A stretch of 64,000 nt of DNA from Cupriavidus pauculus (GCF_002858765.1 NZ_PJRP01000013.1:142666-206665), one strand, 5' to 3'; shown: positions 27,301 through 35,903, counted from the stretch's first letter. Numbers and translations are program-made. Notes: a model not told the origin generated them from the sequence alone.

Positions 27301-29607
27301 CTGGCGCTCGGCGTGGGCGAGCAGCGCGGTGTCGAACGGATGCGCGCCCGCGTGTACCAGATTGCCGGCGGCAACCTGCTGCACTGGACACAGCCGCTGC
27401 GCGTGGCGCGTGCCCTGGTGCGCCGGGCGCTGGAGCTGACCGGGCAGATCGGCGACCTTACCTACGCCGCCTATATCCGCAGCAACCTGATGACCCACGC
27501 GCTCGCCATTGGCGACCCGCTGGGCGGTGTGCAGCACGATGCCGACTCGGGCAGCGTGTTCGCGTGGGGGCCACGCTTCGCACTGGTCGCGGATCGTCTC
27601 GCCGCGCAGCGCCAGCTCGTGCGGACATTGCGCGGGCAGACGCCGGTGTTCGGACGCTTCGATGCCAAGGACTTCAGCGAGACCGCGTTCGAGGCGCGCC
27701 TGGGCAGCGACGTGGGGCTGCGACTTGCGTCGTGCTGGTACTGGATCCGCAAGCTGCAGGCGCGCTACCTGGCCGGCATCGCCGCGGAAGCGCTGGAAGC
27801 GGCCGAGCGGGCTCGACCGCTGCTCTGGACGTCGCCCTCCTATTTCGAGCAGGCCGAATATCACTTCTATGCCGCGCTGGCGCGCGCGGCGTGCTGCAAC
27901 CCTGCCGTCGCCGACGAACTGGCCCTCCACCTTCCCGTGCTGGCGGCCCACCACCGACAATTGGCGCAATGGGCACGACGTTGTCCGGCGACGTTCGCAC
28001 ACCGCGCCTTGCTCGTCGAGGCAGAGATCGCACGGCTGGAGGGACGCGACATCGACGCGATGCGCGGTTATGAATCGGCCATCGCGTCAGCGCGCGACAG
28101 CGACCTGATCCACATGCAGGCCCTGGTCAATGAGCTTGCGGCGCGCTTCTACCTGAGCCGGCGGCTCGACAACGTGGCGTTGGTGTACCTGCGACAGGCT
28201 CGCCATGCGTACCTGCACTGGGGTGCCGACGCGAAGGTCTGGCAGCTCGACAAGCAATATCCTGCCGCCCTGGGCGCGACCGCCCCGGCTGGCCCCGCTT
28301 CCGCGCCCCTGATGGGCACCATCGGCGCCCCGCTCCAGCATCTGGACCTGGCCACGGTGATGGCAATCTCGGAGGCGGTATCCGGGGAGATCCGGCTGGA
28401 CCGGCTGCTGGCCACGCTGATGCGCACCGCCATCGCGCACGCCGGCGCGTCACGCGGGCTGCTGATCCTGCCGCAGGGCGCAGAGCACCGTGTCGCCGCG
28501 GAGGCTGCCGTGCACGACGACGCCACAACGGTGGCACTGGCCGACCGGCCGCTCGATGCGGCCGAGATGCCGCTGTCCATCGTCAGGCACGTGCTCGAAT
28601 GTCACGAGCATGTGGTGGTGGACGATGCCGCCGCCCAGCCGTCGTTCTCGGCAGACACTTACATTCGCCAACGCCGGGCGCGGTCGATGCTGTGCTTGCC
28701 GCTGCTGAATCAGGGCAAGCTGATTGGTGTGCTCTATCTGGAGAATCGGCTGGCGCCCGGCGCGTTCGTGCCGGCACGGATCGAGGTCATCAAGCTGCTG
28801 GCGTTCCAGGCGGCCAGCGCCATCGAAAACAGCCGGCTTGACGAACAGCGTCGGGCCGCCGACGAGGCCCTGCATCGGGCGCGTGCTGAACTGGCGCACG
28901 TCAGCCGCGTCATGACGCTCAGCGCCTTGACGGCGTCCATCGCGCACGAGGTGAGCCAGCCCGTCGCCGCGCTGACGATCGAGGCGAATGTTGCGCTGCG
29001 CTGGCTCAAACGCGACAAGCCCAACGTCGAAGAGGCCGTGGAATCGCTGAACAGCATCGTTCAGCAGGGGCAGCGTGCGCGCAACGTCATCGTCGGCATG
29101 CGGTCCATGTTGCGCAAGGCAGGGCCTCAGGCGCAGCGCATCGACCTCAACGCGATGATCAACGAGACGCTTCCGCTGTTTGCCGGCGAATTGTCCCGCC
29201 ACCGCGTCATGCTCAAGACCGAACTGCATCCGGTGCTGCCCATGGTATCGGCGGACAAGGTCCAGCTTCAGCAGGTGTTCCTGAATCTGGCCGTCAACGC
29301 CATCGAGGCCATGCAAGGCATCGAGACGCATGCGCGCGAACTGACGGTACGTTCGTCGGTCACCCCGGCGGGCGAGGTGCTGGTGACCGTGCATGATGTC
29401 GGCGTTGGCCTGCCAGCCGAGCCCGACGAACTGTTCGAGGCGTTCTATACGACCAAGCCGGAAGGCATGGGCATGGGCCTGTCGATCTGCCGAACGATCC
29501 TCGAGGCCCACGGCGGCCACTTGCGGGCGTGGCAAAACCGGCCCCGAGGCGCGATATTCGGATTCAGTCTGCCCGTCGACGAGACGGGACCCCTGGCTCG
29601 GGCATAG
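24388..29607 (+). CDS. Giant pseudokinase / STAND ATPase / TPR / GAF / histidine kinase hybrid
   Basis: About 1739 residues if started at 24388 (24397 or 24178 are alternatives; no clear ribosome site). Order: Ser/Thr kinase-like domain (1-300), with catalytic loop HKDLKP at 133-138 and APE near 183; STAND ATPase with Walker A GHSGVGKT at 336-343 and Walker B VCFDDIQWLD from 474; helical TPR-like region about 740-1290; GAF about 1340-1490; histidine kinase with H-box SIAHEVSQP (His 1520), N-box NLAVNAIEAM near 1632, G1 HDVGVGLP, G2 GMGMGLSICRT. The DFG Asp is replaced (LTGFGIAS) and the Gly-rich loop and VAIK Lys are not recognisable, so the kinase domain may bind rather than phosphorylate. 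No receiver is present. The 3' end overlaps the convergent benK gene by 44 nt. Confidence 0.9.
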   Translation: MSSMFFPRAGIGLGFDSTWDAGDRMFGRGWQLLDDGARTLVLGVWAADGHRTPATLDRLAHEYTLRDDLEASWAARPLTLLHERDTTVLLLEDPGGEPLARMLGSPMAPAQFLDIALAMASAVGHLHQRGLIHKDLKPAHVLVAADRTRAWLTGFGIASRASRGADPLLETSEIAGTLAYMAPEQTGRMNRAIDTRSDLYSLGITFYQLLTGALPFAGSEPIDWVHAHLARAPVPPADRRATVPAMLSSLVMKLLAKAPEERYQTAAGLLRDLQHCHQALAAQSDIAPFPLGQDDLSDIFTIRERLYGRAQVVATLEATFDRVAATGRSKIVMVSGHSGVGKTSVMQSFARAVAERGAVYATGKSEAPADVSADGAAGDGARLPYASLAQALRGLLRTWLTRDAADVAPWRTVIAEALGPNAGLLVPLLPELESILGPVPWVPDTQSREAGPRLHLALHSLVAALARAAQPLTVCFDDIQWLDNETTTLLHQLLTDPATTNLLVVCAYRSHEVGDGHTVTRCVAALRADGAGVTHIELGCLDASDLHQLVAEALHSDADASAPLARLVMEKTAGNPFFATQFLSELANEGLLRFDYSAARWTWDLDQIAEKGFTDNVVALMVGRIARLPASTRAALKLLACLGNDTTVDTLARGWTRDPAELDPAIREAVRAGVVSRQDHVLRFRHDRILEAAYARIPEAERQAFHLRLGRLLLERTPPEEIDASVFTIVGQCNRAADLIERQEERDRLAELNLAAGLRAKSTCANTAALHYLSAGLALLGDDAFTRCEALAFSLTQHMAECEFLTGESARAEQRLNALAARATSLTALGVVTQLQLGLLMTGGRRVEALTVGLDYLRRAGIDWSTHPVASVVADEEALFARLLDGRDIEALSALPRMTDPGGLATMRVLTALLQPAWYTDDHLRTLVILRMVNLSLSLGNSEESCLAYAWLAMLRTAASSDGAEGVALMRLALGVGEQRGVERMRARVYQIAGGNLLHWTQPLRVARALVRRALELTGQIGDLTYAAYIRSNLMTHALAIGDPLGGVQHDADSGSVFAWGPRFALVADRLAAQRQLVRTLRGQTPVFGRFDAKDFSETAFEARLGSDVGLRLASCWYWIRKLQARYLAGIAAEALEAAERARPLLWTSPSYFEQAEYHFYAALARAACCNPAVADELALHLPVLAAHHRQLAQWARRCPATFAHRALLVEAEIARLEGRDIDAMRGYESAIASARDSDLIHMQALVNELAARFYLSRRLDNVALVYLRQARHAYLHWGADAKVWQLDKQYPAALGATAPAGPASAPLMGTIGAPLQHLDLATVMAISEAVSGEIRLDRLLATLMRTAIAHAGASRGLLILPQGAEHRVAAEAAVHDDATTVALADRPLDAAEMPLSIVRHVLECHEHVVVDDAAAQPSFSADTYIRQRRARSMLCLPLLNQGKLIGVLYLENRLAPGAFVPARIEVIKLLAFQAASAIENSRLDEQRRAADEALHRARAELAHVSRVMTLSALTASIAHEVSQPVAALTIEANVALRWLKRDKPNVEEAVESLNSIVQQGQRARNVIVGMRSMLRKAGPQAQRIDLNAMINETLPLFAGELSRHRVMLKTELHPVLPMVSADKVQLQQVFLNLAVNAIEAMQGIETHARELTVRSSVTPAGEVLVTVHDVGVGLPAEPDELFEAFYTTKPEGMGMGLSICRTILEAHGGHLRAWQNRPRGAIFGFSLPVDETGPLARA

Positions 29608-30997
29608 CGCGCATCATCCGGGCAGGCCCGTCGCACAGCATGGCGGGCTGTCCGGCATCCGCCACGTCATGGCTCGACTTGCTGTCGATGACCGATGCCG
29701 ATTGACTGTGGTCGATCAGCAGCACCGCCAGCACCGCGATGACGGCGGGCACCGCGATGGCGACGAAGTTCAGCTGCAGCGGCAGGGACATGCTCACCAG
29801 CACGCCAATGACGATCGGAGCAAGGATCGCACCGCTTCTACCGATGCCGGAGGCCCAGCCAATGCCGGTTCCCCGGGCCGTCGCGGGATAGAACTGCCCT
29901 GCGTAGGCATACGTGACGATCTGCGTGCCGATGGTGGAGGCGCCGGCCAGCGCCACCACGAAAAACAAGGCTTCGGTCGGCATCTTGTAGCCAAGCAGGG
30001 TGATGGAAGCGGCGGCAAGCGCGTACATGCCCACCAGCACATGCTTGATGCTGAACCTGTCGGCCAGCCAACCGCCACCAATGGCGCCGGCCATCGCGCC
30101 AGCATTCAGCACCAATACGAACGTCAGTGCCGATCCGAGGCTATACCCCGCGCCAGCCATGAGCTTTGTGAGCCAGGAACTCAGCGCATAGACCATGAAC
30201 AGGCACATGAAGAAAGCAACCCAGAGCATCACGGTACTGAATCCACGGCCATCACGGAACAACATGCGGATGGGCGCACTGGCAACCTTTTCGGCTTTCG
30301 GCAACGCGAACCGGTCTGTCGCCTGGGCATGATAGGTGGGTTCCATCTGAAGCAGGACTGTCCGGAGGGTATCGAGACGATTCCGCCGGATCAGGAACGG
30401 CAGCGATTCCGGCATCCGCTTCAATACAGCCGGAATGATCAGCAAAGGAACGCCCGCCGCCAGGAACACCGATTGCCAGCCGTATGTCTCGATCAGCGAT
30501 TTTCCCATCAGGGCGGCGAGCATCCCGCCGACGGAATAGCCGCTGAACATGAGGGTGACCATCGTGCCGCGGATCCTGCGCGGCGAGAACTCCGTCATCT
30601 GCGCCACGACGTTGGGCATCACGCCTCCGATGCCAAGCCCGGCAAGGAAGCGTGTCACGCTGAACGTGACCGGATCATGGGTCATTCCCGCCGCAGCGGT
30701 AAAGACGCTGAACAGGCCAATACAGATGGCAATGGCCTTGGGCCGGCCGATACGATCCGCAATAGTTCCCATGATCACAGCACCGAACATCATGCCGAAT
30801 AGCGCGGCGCTGACCATGAGCCCGGCACGTGTCGCGTCGACACCCATGTCTTTCATGATGGACGGCAGGGCAATGCCCACGACGGCGAGGTCATAGCCGT
30901 CGAAGATGATGATGATCGCGCACCAGAACAGGAGTCCTGCATGAAACCTGTTGAAGCGCGCGTCGTCTGCAAACTTTTGAACGTCAACGTGACGCAT
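29564..30997 (-). CDS. benK: Benzoate/aromatic acid:H+ symporter (MFS, AAHS family)
   Basis: 477 residues with 12 predicted membrane segments. AAHS marks include the acidic residue of TM1 in FDGYDLAVVGIALPSIM (DGYD motif), the loop 2-3 motif GTIADRIGRPKAI and the loop 8-9 repeat GGWLADRFSIKHVL. It brings benzoate or a close aromatic acid into the cell with protons. It is the last gene of the catA-benABCD-benK operon, 36 nt after benD. The C-terminal tail after residue 430 is hydrophilic and long (ending EPGVPSRRRAD), and its last 44 nt overlap the convergent kinase gene. Confidence 0.92.
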   Translation of the reverse strand: MRHVDVQKFADDARFNRFHAGLLFWCAIIIIFDGYDLAVVGIALPSIMKDMGVDATRAGLMVSAALFGMMFGAVIMGTIADRIGRPKAIAICIGLFSVFTAAAGMTHDPVTFSVTRFLAGLGIGGVMPNVVAQMTEFSPRRIRGTMVTLMFSGYSVGGMLAALMGKSLIETYGWQSVFLAAGVPLLIIPAVLKRMPESLPFLIRRNRLDTLRTVLLQMEPTYHAQATDRFALPKAEKVASAPIRMLFRDGRGFSTVMLWVAFFMCLFMVYALSSWLTKLMAGAGYSLGSALTFVLVLNAGAMAGAIGGGWLADRFSIKHVLVGMYALAAASITLLGYKMPTEALFFVVALAGASTIGTQIVTYAYAGQFYPATARGTGIGWASGIGRSGAILAPIVIGVLVSMSLPLQLNFVAIAVPAVIAVLAVLLIDHSQSASVIDSKSSHDVADAGQPAMLCDGPARMMRAMPEPGVPSRRRAD

Positions 30998-31033
30998 ATT
31001 CTGTCTCCTCCGTTTTTATGATCTCGACGGGCG

Positions 31034-31810
31034 CTAGCCGTTGTCGCCGCCCGCAACCGGTAGCACGGTGCCAGTGATGTAGCCGGCGTCGTCAGAGGCG
31101 AGGAACAGGATTGGCGCGATCTGCTCGTCGAGCGTGCCGTATCGCTTGAAGAACGTTGACTCGGTCACCTGGGTAACCGCCTCGCCCATCCAGACGCGTT
31201 CCTGCTCGCTGTCTCCCGCCGCATTGCGCGGCACGCGTCGAGCCGGGGCCTGGGTTCCGCCCGGTGCTGCCGCAACCACGCGAATATTGTGTTCGCCATA
31301 CTCCATGGCCAGCGACTGTGTCATCGCGTTGACGCCGCCTTTCGCAGCCGAATACGGCACGCGGCGGATGCCGCGCGTGGCATTCGACGACACGTTCACG
31401 ATCGTGCCGCCACCTTGCGCGAGCATGTGCGGCAGGACCGCGTGGCACGCGTACAAAGTGGGCATGAGCGAACGGCGAATCTCGGCATCAATCTGGGCGG
31501 GCTCGAATTCCGCATAGGGCCGCATCCGGATGGCGCCGCCCACGCCGTTGATCAGGATGTCGATGCGGCCAAAGATCCTTGCCGCAAAATCCATCGTGGC
31601 GGCCGCCCCCGCATAGGTCTCCAGGTCTGCCATGAAGGCGGCCGTTTCGCCCCCCGGCGCTTCGGCAGCCACCTCGGAGACAAAGTCGGCGCGGTCGACG
31701 AACAAGACCTTCGCCCCCTCCGCCGCCGCGCGTAGCGCGACACCACGCCCGATGCCTTGGGCCGCCCCCGTGACCACCATCACCTTGCCTTCAAATCGTC
31801 GCGCGCTCAT
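31034..31810 (-). CDS. benD: 1,6-dihydroxycyclohexa-2,4-diene-1-carboxylate dehydrogenase
   Basis: 258 residues, short-chain dehydrogenase. The NAD site is TGAAQGIGRG near the N-terminus and the catalytic Ser/Tyr/Lys lie in VNVSSNATRG and PYSAAKGG. It oxidises and decarboxylates the benzoate cis-diol to catechol, giving NADH and CO2. The start overlaps the benC stop by 4 nt (positions 31807-31810). Position directly after benABC and length fit BenD; XylL is the plasmid analogue. The upstream in-frame extension into benC was rejected. Confidence 0.93.
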   Translation of the reverse strand: MSARRFEGKVMVVTGAAQGIGRGVALRAAAEGAKVLFVDRADFVSEVAAEAPGGETAAFMADLETYAGAAATMDFAARIFGRIDILINGVGGAIRMRPYAEFEPAQIDAEIRRSLMPTLYACHAVLPHMLAQGGGTIVNVSSNATRGIRRVPYSAAKGGVNAMTQSLAMEYGEHNIRVVAAAPGGTQAPARRVPRNAAGDSEQERVWMGEAVTQVTESTFFKRYGTLDEQIAPILFLASDDAGYITGTVLPVAGGDNG

Positions 31811-32829
31811 GCCGTCACCGGAGCCGCGTTGGGCGTGAATTTTTCGTAATGGAAGCTGTTGGGCTTCACGCCGTTGTCGTCGAAGTACTTGCGCACCGCG
31901 TCGACCATCGGCGGCGGTCCGCACAGGTACACGTCAACGTCGCCGTCATTCAGACACTCCGCTGGCATATGCTGCGTCACCCAGCCCTTGCGGGGGTGGA
32001 TCGATTCCGCATCTGCTACCACGGTGCTGAACGTGAAATTGGGCAACCTGGCGGTATAGGCCTCGATCGCCGCCACCTGGACCAGATCCAGGTCTCGCGT
32101 CACGCCGTAGATCAGATGCGCCTTCTGCTGCGAGTTCGCGCGAACCAGCACTTCCAGCATCGACAGAAAAGGGGCCAGGCCCGTGCCGCCAGCCAGGAAC
32201 AGCAACGGACGTTCCACTGCCCGGAGATAGAAGCTGCCCAAGGGGCCGGTCAGTTGCACCTTGTGGCCCGGCTGCGCCGACTCTAGCCACGTGCTCATCA
32301 CGCCCCCGGGAATCTTCTTGATCAGGAAGCTGATCTTCGATGCGCCTGGCGCGGACGAGAACGAGTACGAACGATGCTGGCCGCTGCCCGGCACATCGAT
32401 GTTCACGTACTGGCCCGCCAGGAAGACTGGAGGAATGCTGTCCACGTCCAGTTCAAGCACCACGGCGGCGTCATTGTGCTGTTCGAGTTTCGTGACCGTC
32501 GCGGCGAATTTGCTCTGCTCGGTCTTGCACATCGTCGACGATGCCGGAACGGCGATGACGCAGTCACTCTGCGGCACCATCTGGCATGTGAGAACGAGAC
32601 CGCCCAGCTTCTCATCGTCGCTCAGGGCGTCCTCGATGTAGTCGTCGCCCAGGTCGTAGCGGCCACTCTCGGCGCGACACTTGCAGGTGCCACACACGCC
32701 GTCGGAGCAATCCATCGGCAGGTTGATCTTGGCGCGAAATGCGGCATCGAGAACCTTCTCGCCCGCCTTGCATTCGACAAAGCGGGTCACGCCGTCTTCA
32801 AAATTCAGTGCGATGTTGTAGCTGGACAT
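31807..32829 (-). CDS. benC: Benzoate 1,2-dioxygenase reductase component
   Basis: 340 residues. The N-terminal plant-type 2Fe-2S domain has Cys 41, 46, 49 (CSDGVCGTC) and 82. It is followed by an FAD domain (HRSYSFSSAPG) and an NAD domain (LFLAGGTGLAPFLSMLE, then YLCGPPPMVDAV). It takes electrons from NADH and passes them to the BenAB oxygenase. The gene lies 38 nt after benB and overlaps benD. Confidence 0.95.
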   Translation of the reverse strand: MSSYNIALNFEDGVTRFVECKAGEKVLDAAFRAKINLPMDCSDGVCGTCKCRAESGRYDLGDDYIEDALSDDEKLGGLVLTCQMVPQSDCVIAVPASSTMCKTEQSKFAATVTKLEQHNDAAVVLELDVDSIPPVFLAGQYVNIDVPGSGQHRSYSFSSAPGASKISFLIKKIPGGVMSTWLESAQPGHKVQLTGPLGSFYLRAVERPLLFLAGGTGLAPFLSMLEVLVRANSQQKAHLIYGVTRDLDLVQVAAIEAYTARLPNFTFSTVVADAESIHPRKGWVTQHMPAECLNDGDVDVYLCGPPPMVDAVRKYFDDNGVKPNSFHYEKFTPNAAPVTA

Positions 32830-32867
32830 GTTGCCTCCTGCGTCCTGTCTCGATCCGACCTGTGCTC

Positions 32868-33356
32868 TCAGACGTGGTAGACGTCGAGCACCTGGCGGAT
32901 ATAGTCATTCTTGAGCGCAATCTTCTTGCGCGAAATCAGCAAGCGATCCTCCACCTTGCGGAAGGTGAGGTAGACCGTGCCGAAGTACTGGTCTGTGACC
33001 TTGTAGCGATGGCTCAGCGTGTTGAAGTTGTAGCGGACATCGACTTCGTCATCGCGCTCCGCCAGCACCTCGACGTTCGTGACGTTGTGGCTGGTACGCG
33101 GCTCCGGCATTGACGCACTGCTGCGCTCGGTCCGGATTCGGAACACCCGGTCTTCCAGGCCACCACGGTCCGCGTAGTACATGAGGGAAATCTCGCGCTG
33201 GGGGTCTTCCGTGAGCTTGTCATCGTCATCCCAGGCCGGCATCCAGTAGGTCACGTCTTCCGTGTAGCACGCCAGCCATTCGTCCCACTGACGGTCATCC
33301 AGGAAGCGCGCCTCCTGGTAGAGGGCGCCACAGATCTTCTGGTAGTCGATGGTCAT
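32868..33356 (-). CDS. benB: Benzoate 1,2-dioxygenase small (beta) subunit
   Basis: 162 residues, the standard size for ring-hydroxylating dioxygenase beta subunits, with an NTF2-like fold. Typical segments are YQEARFLDDRQWDEWLACYTEDVTYWMP and SHNVTNVEV. It pairs with BenA in a hexamer and has a structural role. The ATG at 33356 overlaps the benA stop (ATGA at 33353-33356), so the longer in-frame extension inside benA is not used. Confidence 0.95.
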   Translation of the reverse strand: MTIDYQKICGALYQEARFLDDRQWDEWLACYTEDVTYWMPAWDDDDKLTEDPQREISLMYYADRGGLEDRVFRIRTERSSASMPEPRTSHNVTNVEVLAERDDEVDVRYNFNTLSHRYKVTDQYFGTVYLTFRKVEDRLLISRKKIALKNDYIRQVLDVYHV

Positions 33357-34711
33357 GCCGCCGCCTCCGCCTGTTCTTTGCGCAGGGCGCTCCGCATCAC
33401 CTGCATCCAGTATTCGTGCTGCACCACGAAGAGACCCTCGTCTTCGCTGCGCTCGCCGGAGATGAGCGGGTTCAGCCCCATGCCTTTCGCATTCGCGTCG
33501 GGGCCATGCACCCACAACGGCGCGCCACGCGACATGTCGTTCCACATCGACGTCGTGCTGGCGTAACCGGCCTGGCAGGCACGGAACTCCTCGAGGTCAT
33601 CGCTGGTGCCCATGCCCGAGACGTTGAAGAAGTCTTCGTACTGGCGAATGCGAATGGCGCGGCTTTCTTCGCTCTCGCCCTTCGGCGCGAAGCAGAAGAT
33701 GCTGACTTCGGTCTTGTCGACGCTGATCGGACGCACAACCCGGATCTGGGTGCTGAACTGATCCATCAGGAACACGTTCGGATACAGGCACAGGTTCCGC
33801 GTCTGATTGACGATGTAGTGCGCCTTGTCCTCGCCAACGCGCGCTGCGATCTCGTCGCGATGCTGATGGACCGGGCGCACTTCCGGGTTCATTGTGTTGG
33901 TCCAAAGCAGGATGTGTCCATGCTCGAATCCATACACGCCCGCGACCGACTTGCTCCAGCCGTTTGCATCGACGGCCTTCGTGCCCTCCACCTTGCGGCG
34001 GCCCATCGTTGCGGCGTAGTTCCAGTGCACGGTGCTGACGTGATAGCCGTCGCAGCCGTTCTCCATCTGCATCTTCCAGTTGCCGTCGTAGATGTAGGAG
34101 GAGTTGCCACGCAGCACTTCCAGGCCGTCCGGTGCTTGCGAGACGATCTGGTCGATGATGATCCTGGTCTCGCCGAGGTAATCCTCCAGCGGCATCACGT
34201 CTTCGCTCAGACTTCCGAACAGGAAGCCACGATAGTTCTGGAAGCGCGCAACCTTCTTCAGGTCGTGCGAACCTTGCTTGTTGAATTGCACCGGATACTC
34301 GGTGGTCTTCTCGTCCTTGACCTTCAGCAGCTTGCCCGCATTGGAGAACGTCCAGCCGTGAAACGGACAGGTGAAGCTGCCCTTGTTGCCGTGCTTGCGG
34401 CGGCAGAGCATGGCGCCCTTGTGCGCGCAGGCATTGATGACCGCGTGCAGCTCACCGGTCTTGTCACGCGTGATGACGATAGGCTGGCGGCCGATCCAGG
34501 TGGTGTAGTAGTCGTTGATGTTCGGGATCTGGCTTTCGTGCGCCAGGTAGACCCAGTTGCTCTCGAAGATGTGCTTCATCTCGAGTTCGTACAGATCAGC
34601 GTTGGTAAAGATGTCGCGGCGGCAGCGGAAGACGCCGTTTTCCTTGTCGTCCTGGACGGCGTTGCTCAGCAGATCGTCCAGTTGTCGTGCTTTTTCGATG
34701 GTTGCGGACAT
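33353..34711 (-). CDS. benA: Benzoate 1,2-dioxygenase large (alpha) subunit
   Basis: 452 residues. The Rieske centre ligands are Cys95/His97 (CAH) and Cys115/His118 (CPFH). The mononuclear iron site has the DGYHVSTVHW motif with His224 and His229, and bridging Asp221. It adds O2 to benzoate to form the 1,2-cis-dihydrodiol. The start at 34711 gives the family N-terminus (MSATIEKARQLDDLL). It lies 106 nt after catA on the same strand. Toluate dioxygenase XylX is the nearest alternative; the chromosomal-type order with benK and catA favours benzoate. Confidence 0.95.
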   Translation of the reverse strand: MSATIEKARQLDDLLSNAVQDDKENGVFRCRRDIFTNADLYELEMKHIFESNWVYLAHESQIPNINDYYTTWIGRQPIVITRDKTGELHAVINACAHKGAMLCRRKHGNKGSFTCPFHGWTFSNAGKLLKVKDEKTTEYPVQFNKQGSHDLKKVARFQNYRGFLFGSLSEDVMPLEDYLGETRIIIDQIVSQAPDGLEVLRGNSSYIYDGNWKMQMENGCDGYHVSTVHWNYAATMGRRKVEGTKAVDANGWSKSVAGVYGFEHGHILLWTNTMNPEVRPVHQHRDEIAARVGEDKAHYIVNQTRNLCLYPNVFLMDQFSTQIRVVRPISVDKTEVSIFCFAPKGESEESRAIRIRQYEDFFNVSGMGTSDDLEEFRACQAGYASTTSMWNDMSRGAPLWVHGPDANAKGMGLNPLISGERSEDEGLFVVQHEYWMQVMRSALRKEQAEAAA

Positions 34712-34817
34712 GAGTCGTCTCCCTATGCCGGCTTCGTGGTGAAGCCCTGGCATTGGTGCAGAGGGTTCGTACGGAGGGGGGTGGCGGCCTGGTCAGCCAG
34801 GCCGCGGTGCGGGCGGG

Positions 34818-35753
34818 TTACGCCGTGGCGGATACGCGCAGGCGATTGACGAGCTGGTTGTCCTTGCCTTGCACGAGCGGCGTCAACGTGATGTTGAACT
34901 CGATTTCCTTGTACGCGTCAGCCTTGAGGCCGAGCGCAGTGCCGCCGGTCTTGTCGACCACGTGCGGTACCAGCTCTTCACGCGTTGCATACGCAAAGTC
35001 GTCCCAGATCAACGGGTCGCCTTCGATGTTGATCTGCGTCGTCAGCTTGCGCGTCTTGTCGCTGGTTACGAAGAAGTGCACGTGCGCCGGGCGGTTGCCG
35101 TGGCGGGCCATCGCGTCCAGCAGTTGCTGTGTCGCGCCTTGCGGCGGACAGCCGTATCCGACGGGCATCAACGTGCGAAATTCGTACTTGCCATCGGCGC
35201 CCGTCTTCACTGCGCCACGAAGATTGAAATCGTCCTGGGCGCCGGTCGGATCGAAGTGCGAATAGAAGCCCTTGGAGTTGGCGTGCCAGCATTCGACCAC
35301 GGCATTGGACACGGGCTTGCCGTCTGCACCGGTGACCGTGCCGCGGATGATGAGGGGCCCCGCAGCTTCGTCAGCGTTGATGTCGATCCGCGAGACGCTG
35401 TCGCGTACCGGTGCGCCGGCGACGTACAGCGGACCTTCGATGGTGCGCGGCGTGCCGCCGTGGATATCGGCTTCGCGGTCCGCTGCATCCATGCGGATAT
35501 CGAGATACTTTTCGAGACCCAGGCCGGCCGCCAAGAGCGCCGCCTCACCATCCTTGCCAAGCTTGTTGAAGTAGTTCACGCCGGCCCAGATCTCGTCGGG
35601 CGTCATGTCCAGATCGTCGATGGCCTTGAAGAGGTCGCTCAGCAGACGATGCGTGATCTGCTTGGCGCGCGCATTGCCGTCTTGGCTTCCCAGATTGGCA
35701 GCTGCCTTCAGCAGGTTCTGCACTTCCTTCGTGTCGAATACTTTGGCACTCAT
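34818..35753 (-). CDS. catA: Catechol 1,2-dioxygenase (intradiol)
   Basis: 311 residues. The non-heme Fe(III) ligands are visible: Tyr in EGPLYVAGAP, Tyr in PVGYGCPPQG and the two His in RPAHVHFF. It opens catechol to cis,cis-muconate. A good ribosome site (TTAGGAG) precedes the ATG at 35753; the upstream in-frame extension crosses the promoter region and was rejected. As first gene of catA-benABCD-benK it is made with the enzymes that produce its substrate. catB and catC, needed for the next steps, are not in the window. Confidence 0.95.
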   Translation of the reverse strand: MSAKVFDTKEVQNLLKAAANLGSQDGNARAKQITHRLLSDLFKAIDDLDMTPDEIWAGVNYFNKLGKDGEAALLAAGLGLEKYLDIRMDAADREADIHGGTPRTIEGPLYVAGAPVRDSVSRIDINADEAAGPLIIRGTVTGADGKPVSNAVVECWHANSKGFYSHFDPTGAQDDFNLRGAVKTGADGKYEFRTLMPVGYGCPPQGATQQLLDAMARHGNRPAHVHFFVTSDKTRKLTTQINIEGDPLIWDDFAYATREELVPHVVDKTGGTALGLKADAYKEIEFNITLTPLVQGKDNQLVNRLRVSATA

Positions 35754-35815
35754 GTCTGCTCCTAACTTTCTGTCTTTTCTGGTGGGGTTAACCCTCATTT
35801 CAAGCCAATCCAACG

Positions 35816-35830
35816 CTACTCGAAAGGTAT
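35816..35830 (-). promoter_or_regulatory. BenM/CatM-type LysR box proximal to catA
   Basis: Read toward catA it is ATAC-N7-GTAG, one mismatch from the BenM/CatM consensus ATAC-N7-GTAT. It lies 63 nt before the catA ATG, in the gap shared with the divergent regulator. Confidence 0.6.
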
Positions 35831-35888
35831 AATCTGGCGGCGAAACTGAGCGTAAAAGCAGAATAGGGGTGCAAAACGGGGCAGTCCA

Positions 35889-35903
35889 ACACCGTTTTAG
35901 TAT
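35889..35903 (-). promoter_or_regulatory. BenM/CatM-type LysR box proximal to the regulator gene
   Basis: Read toward catA it is ATAC-N7-GTGT, again one mismatch from the consensus. Its centre is 73 bp from the other box and 25 nt before the regulator's ATG, a place suited to autorepression. Confidence 0.55.

Noticed and set aside
29393..30802. 469-codon plus-strand frame over the benzoate carrier
   Set aside because: Antisense to a carrier with AAHS motifs; the frame is His/Asp/Gly-rich without a fold.
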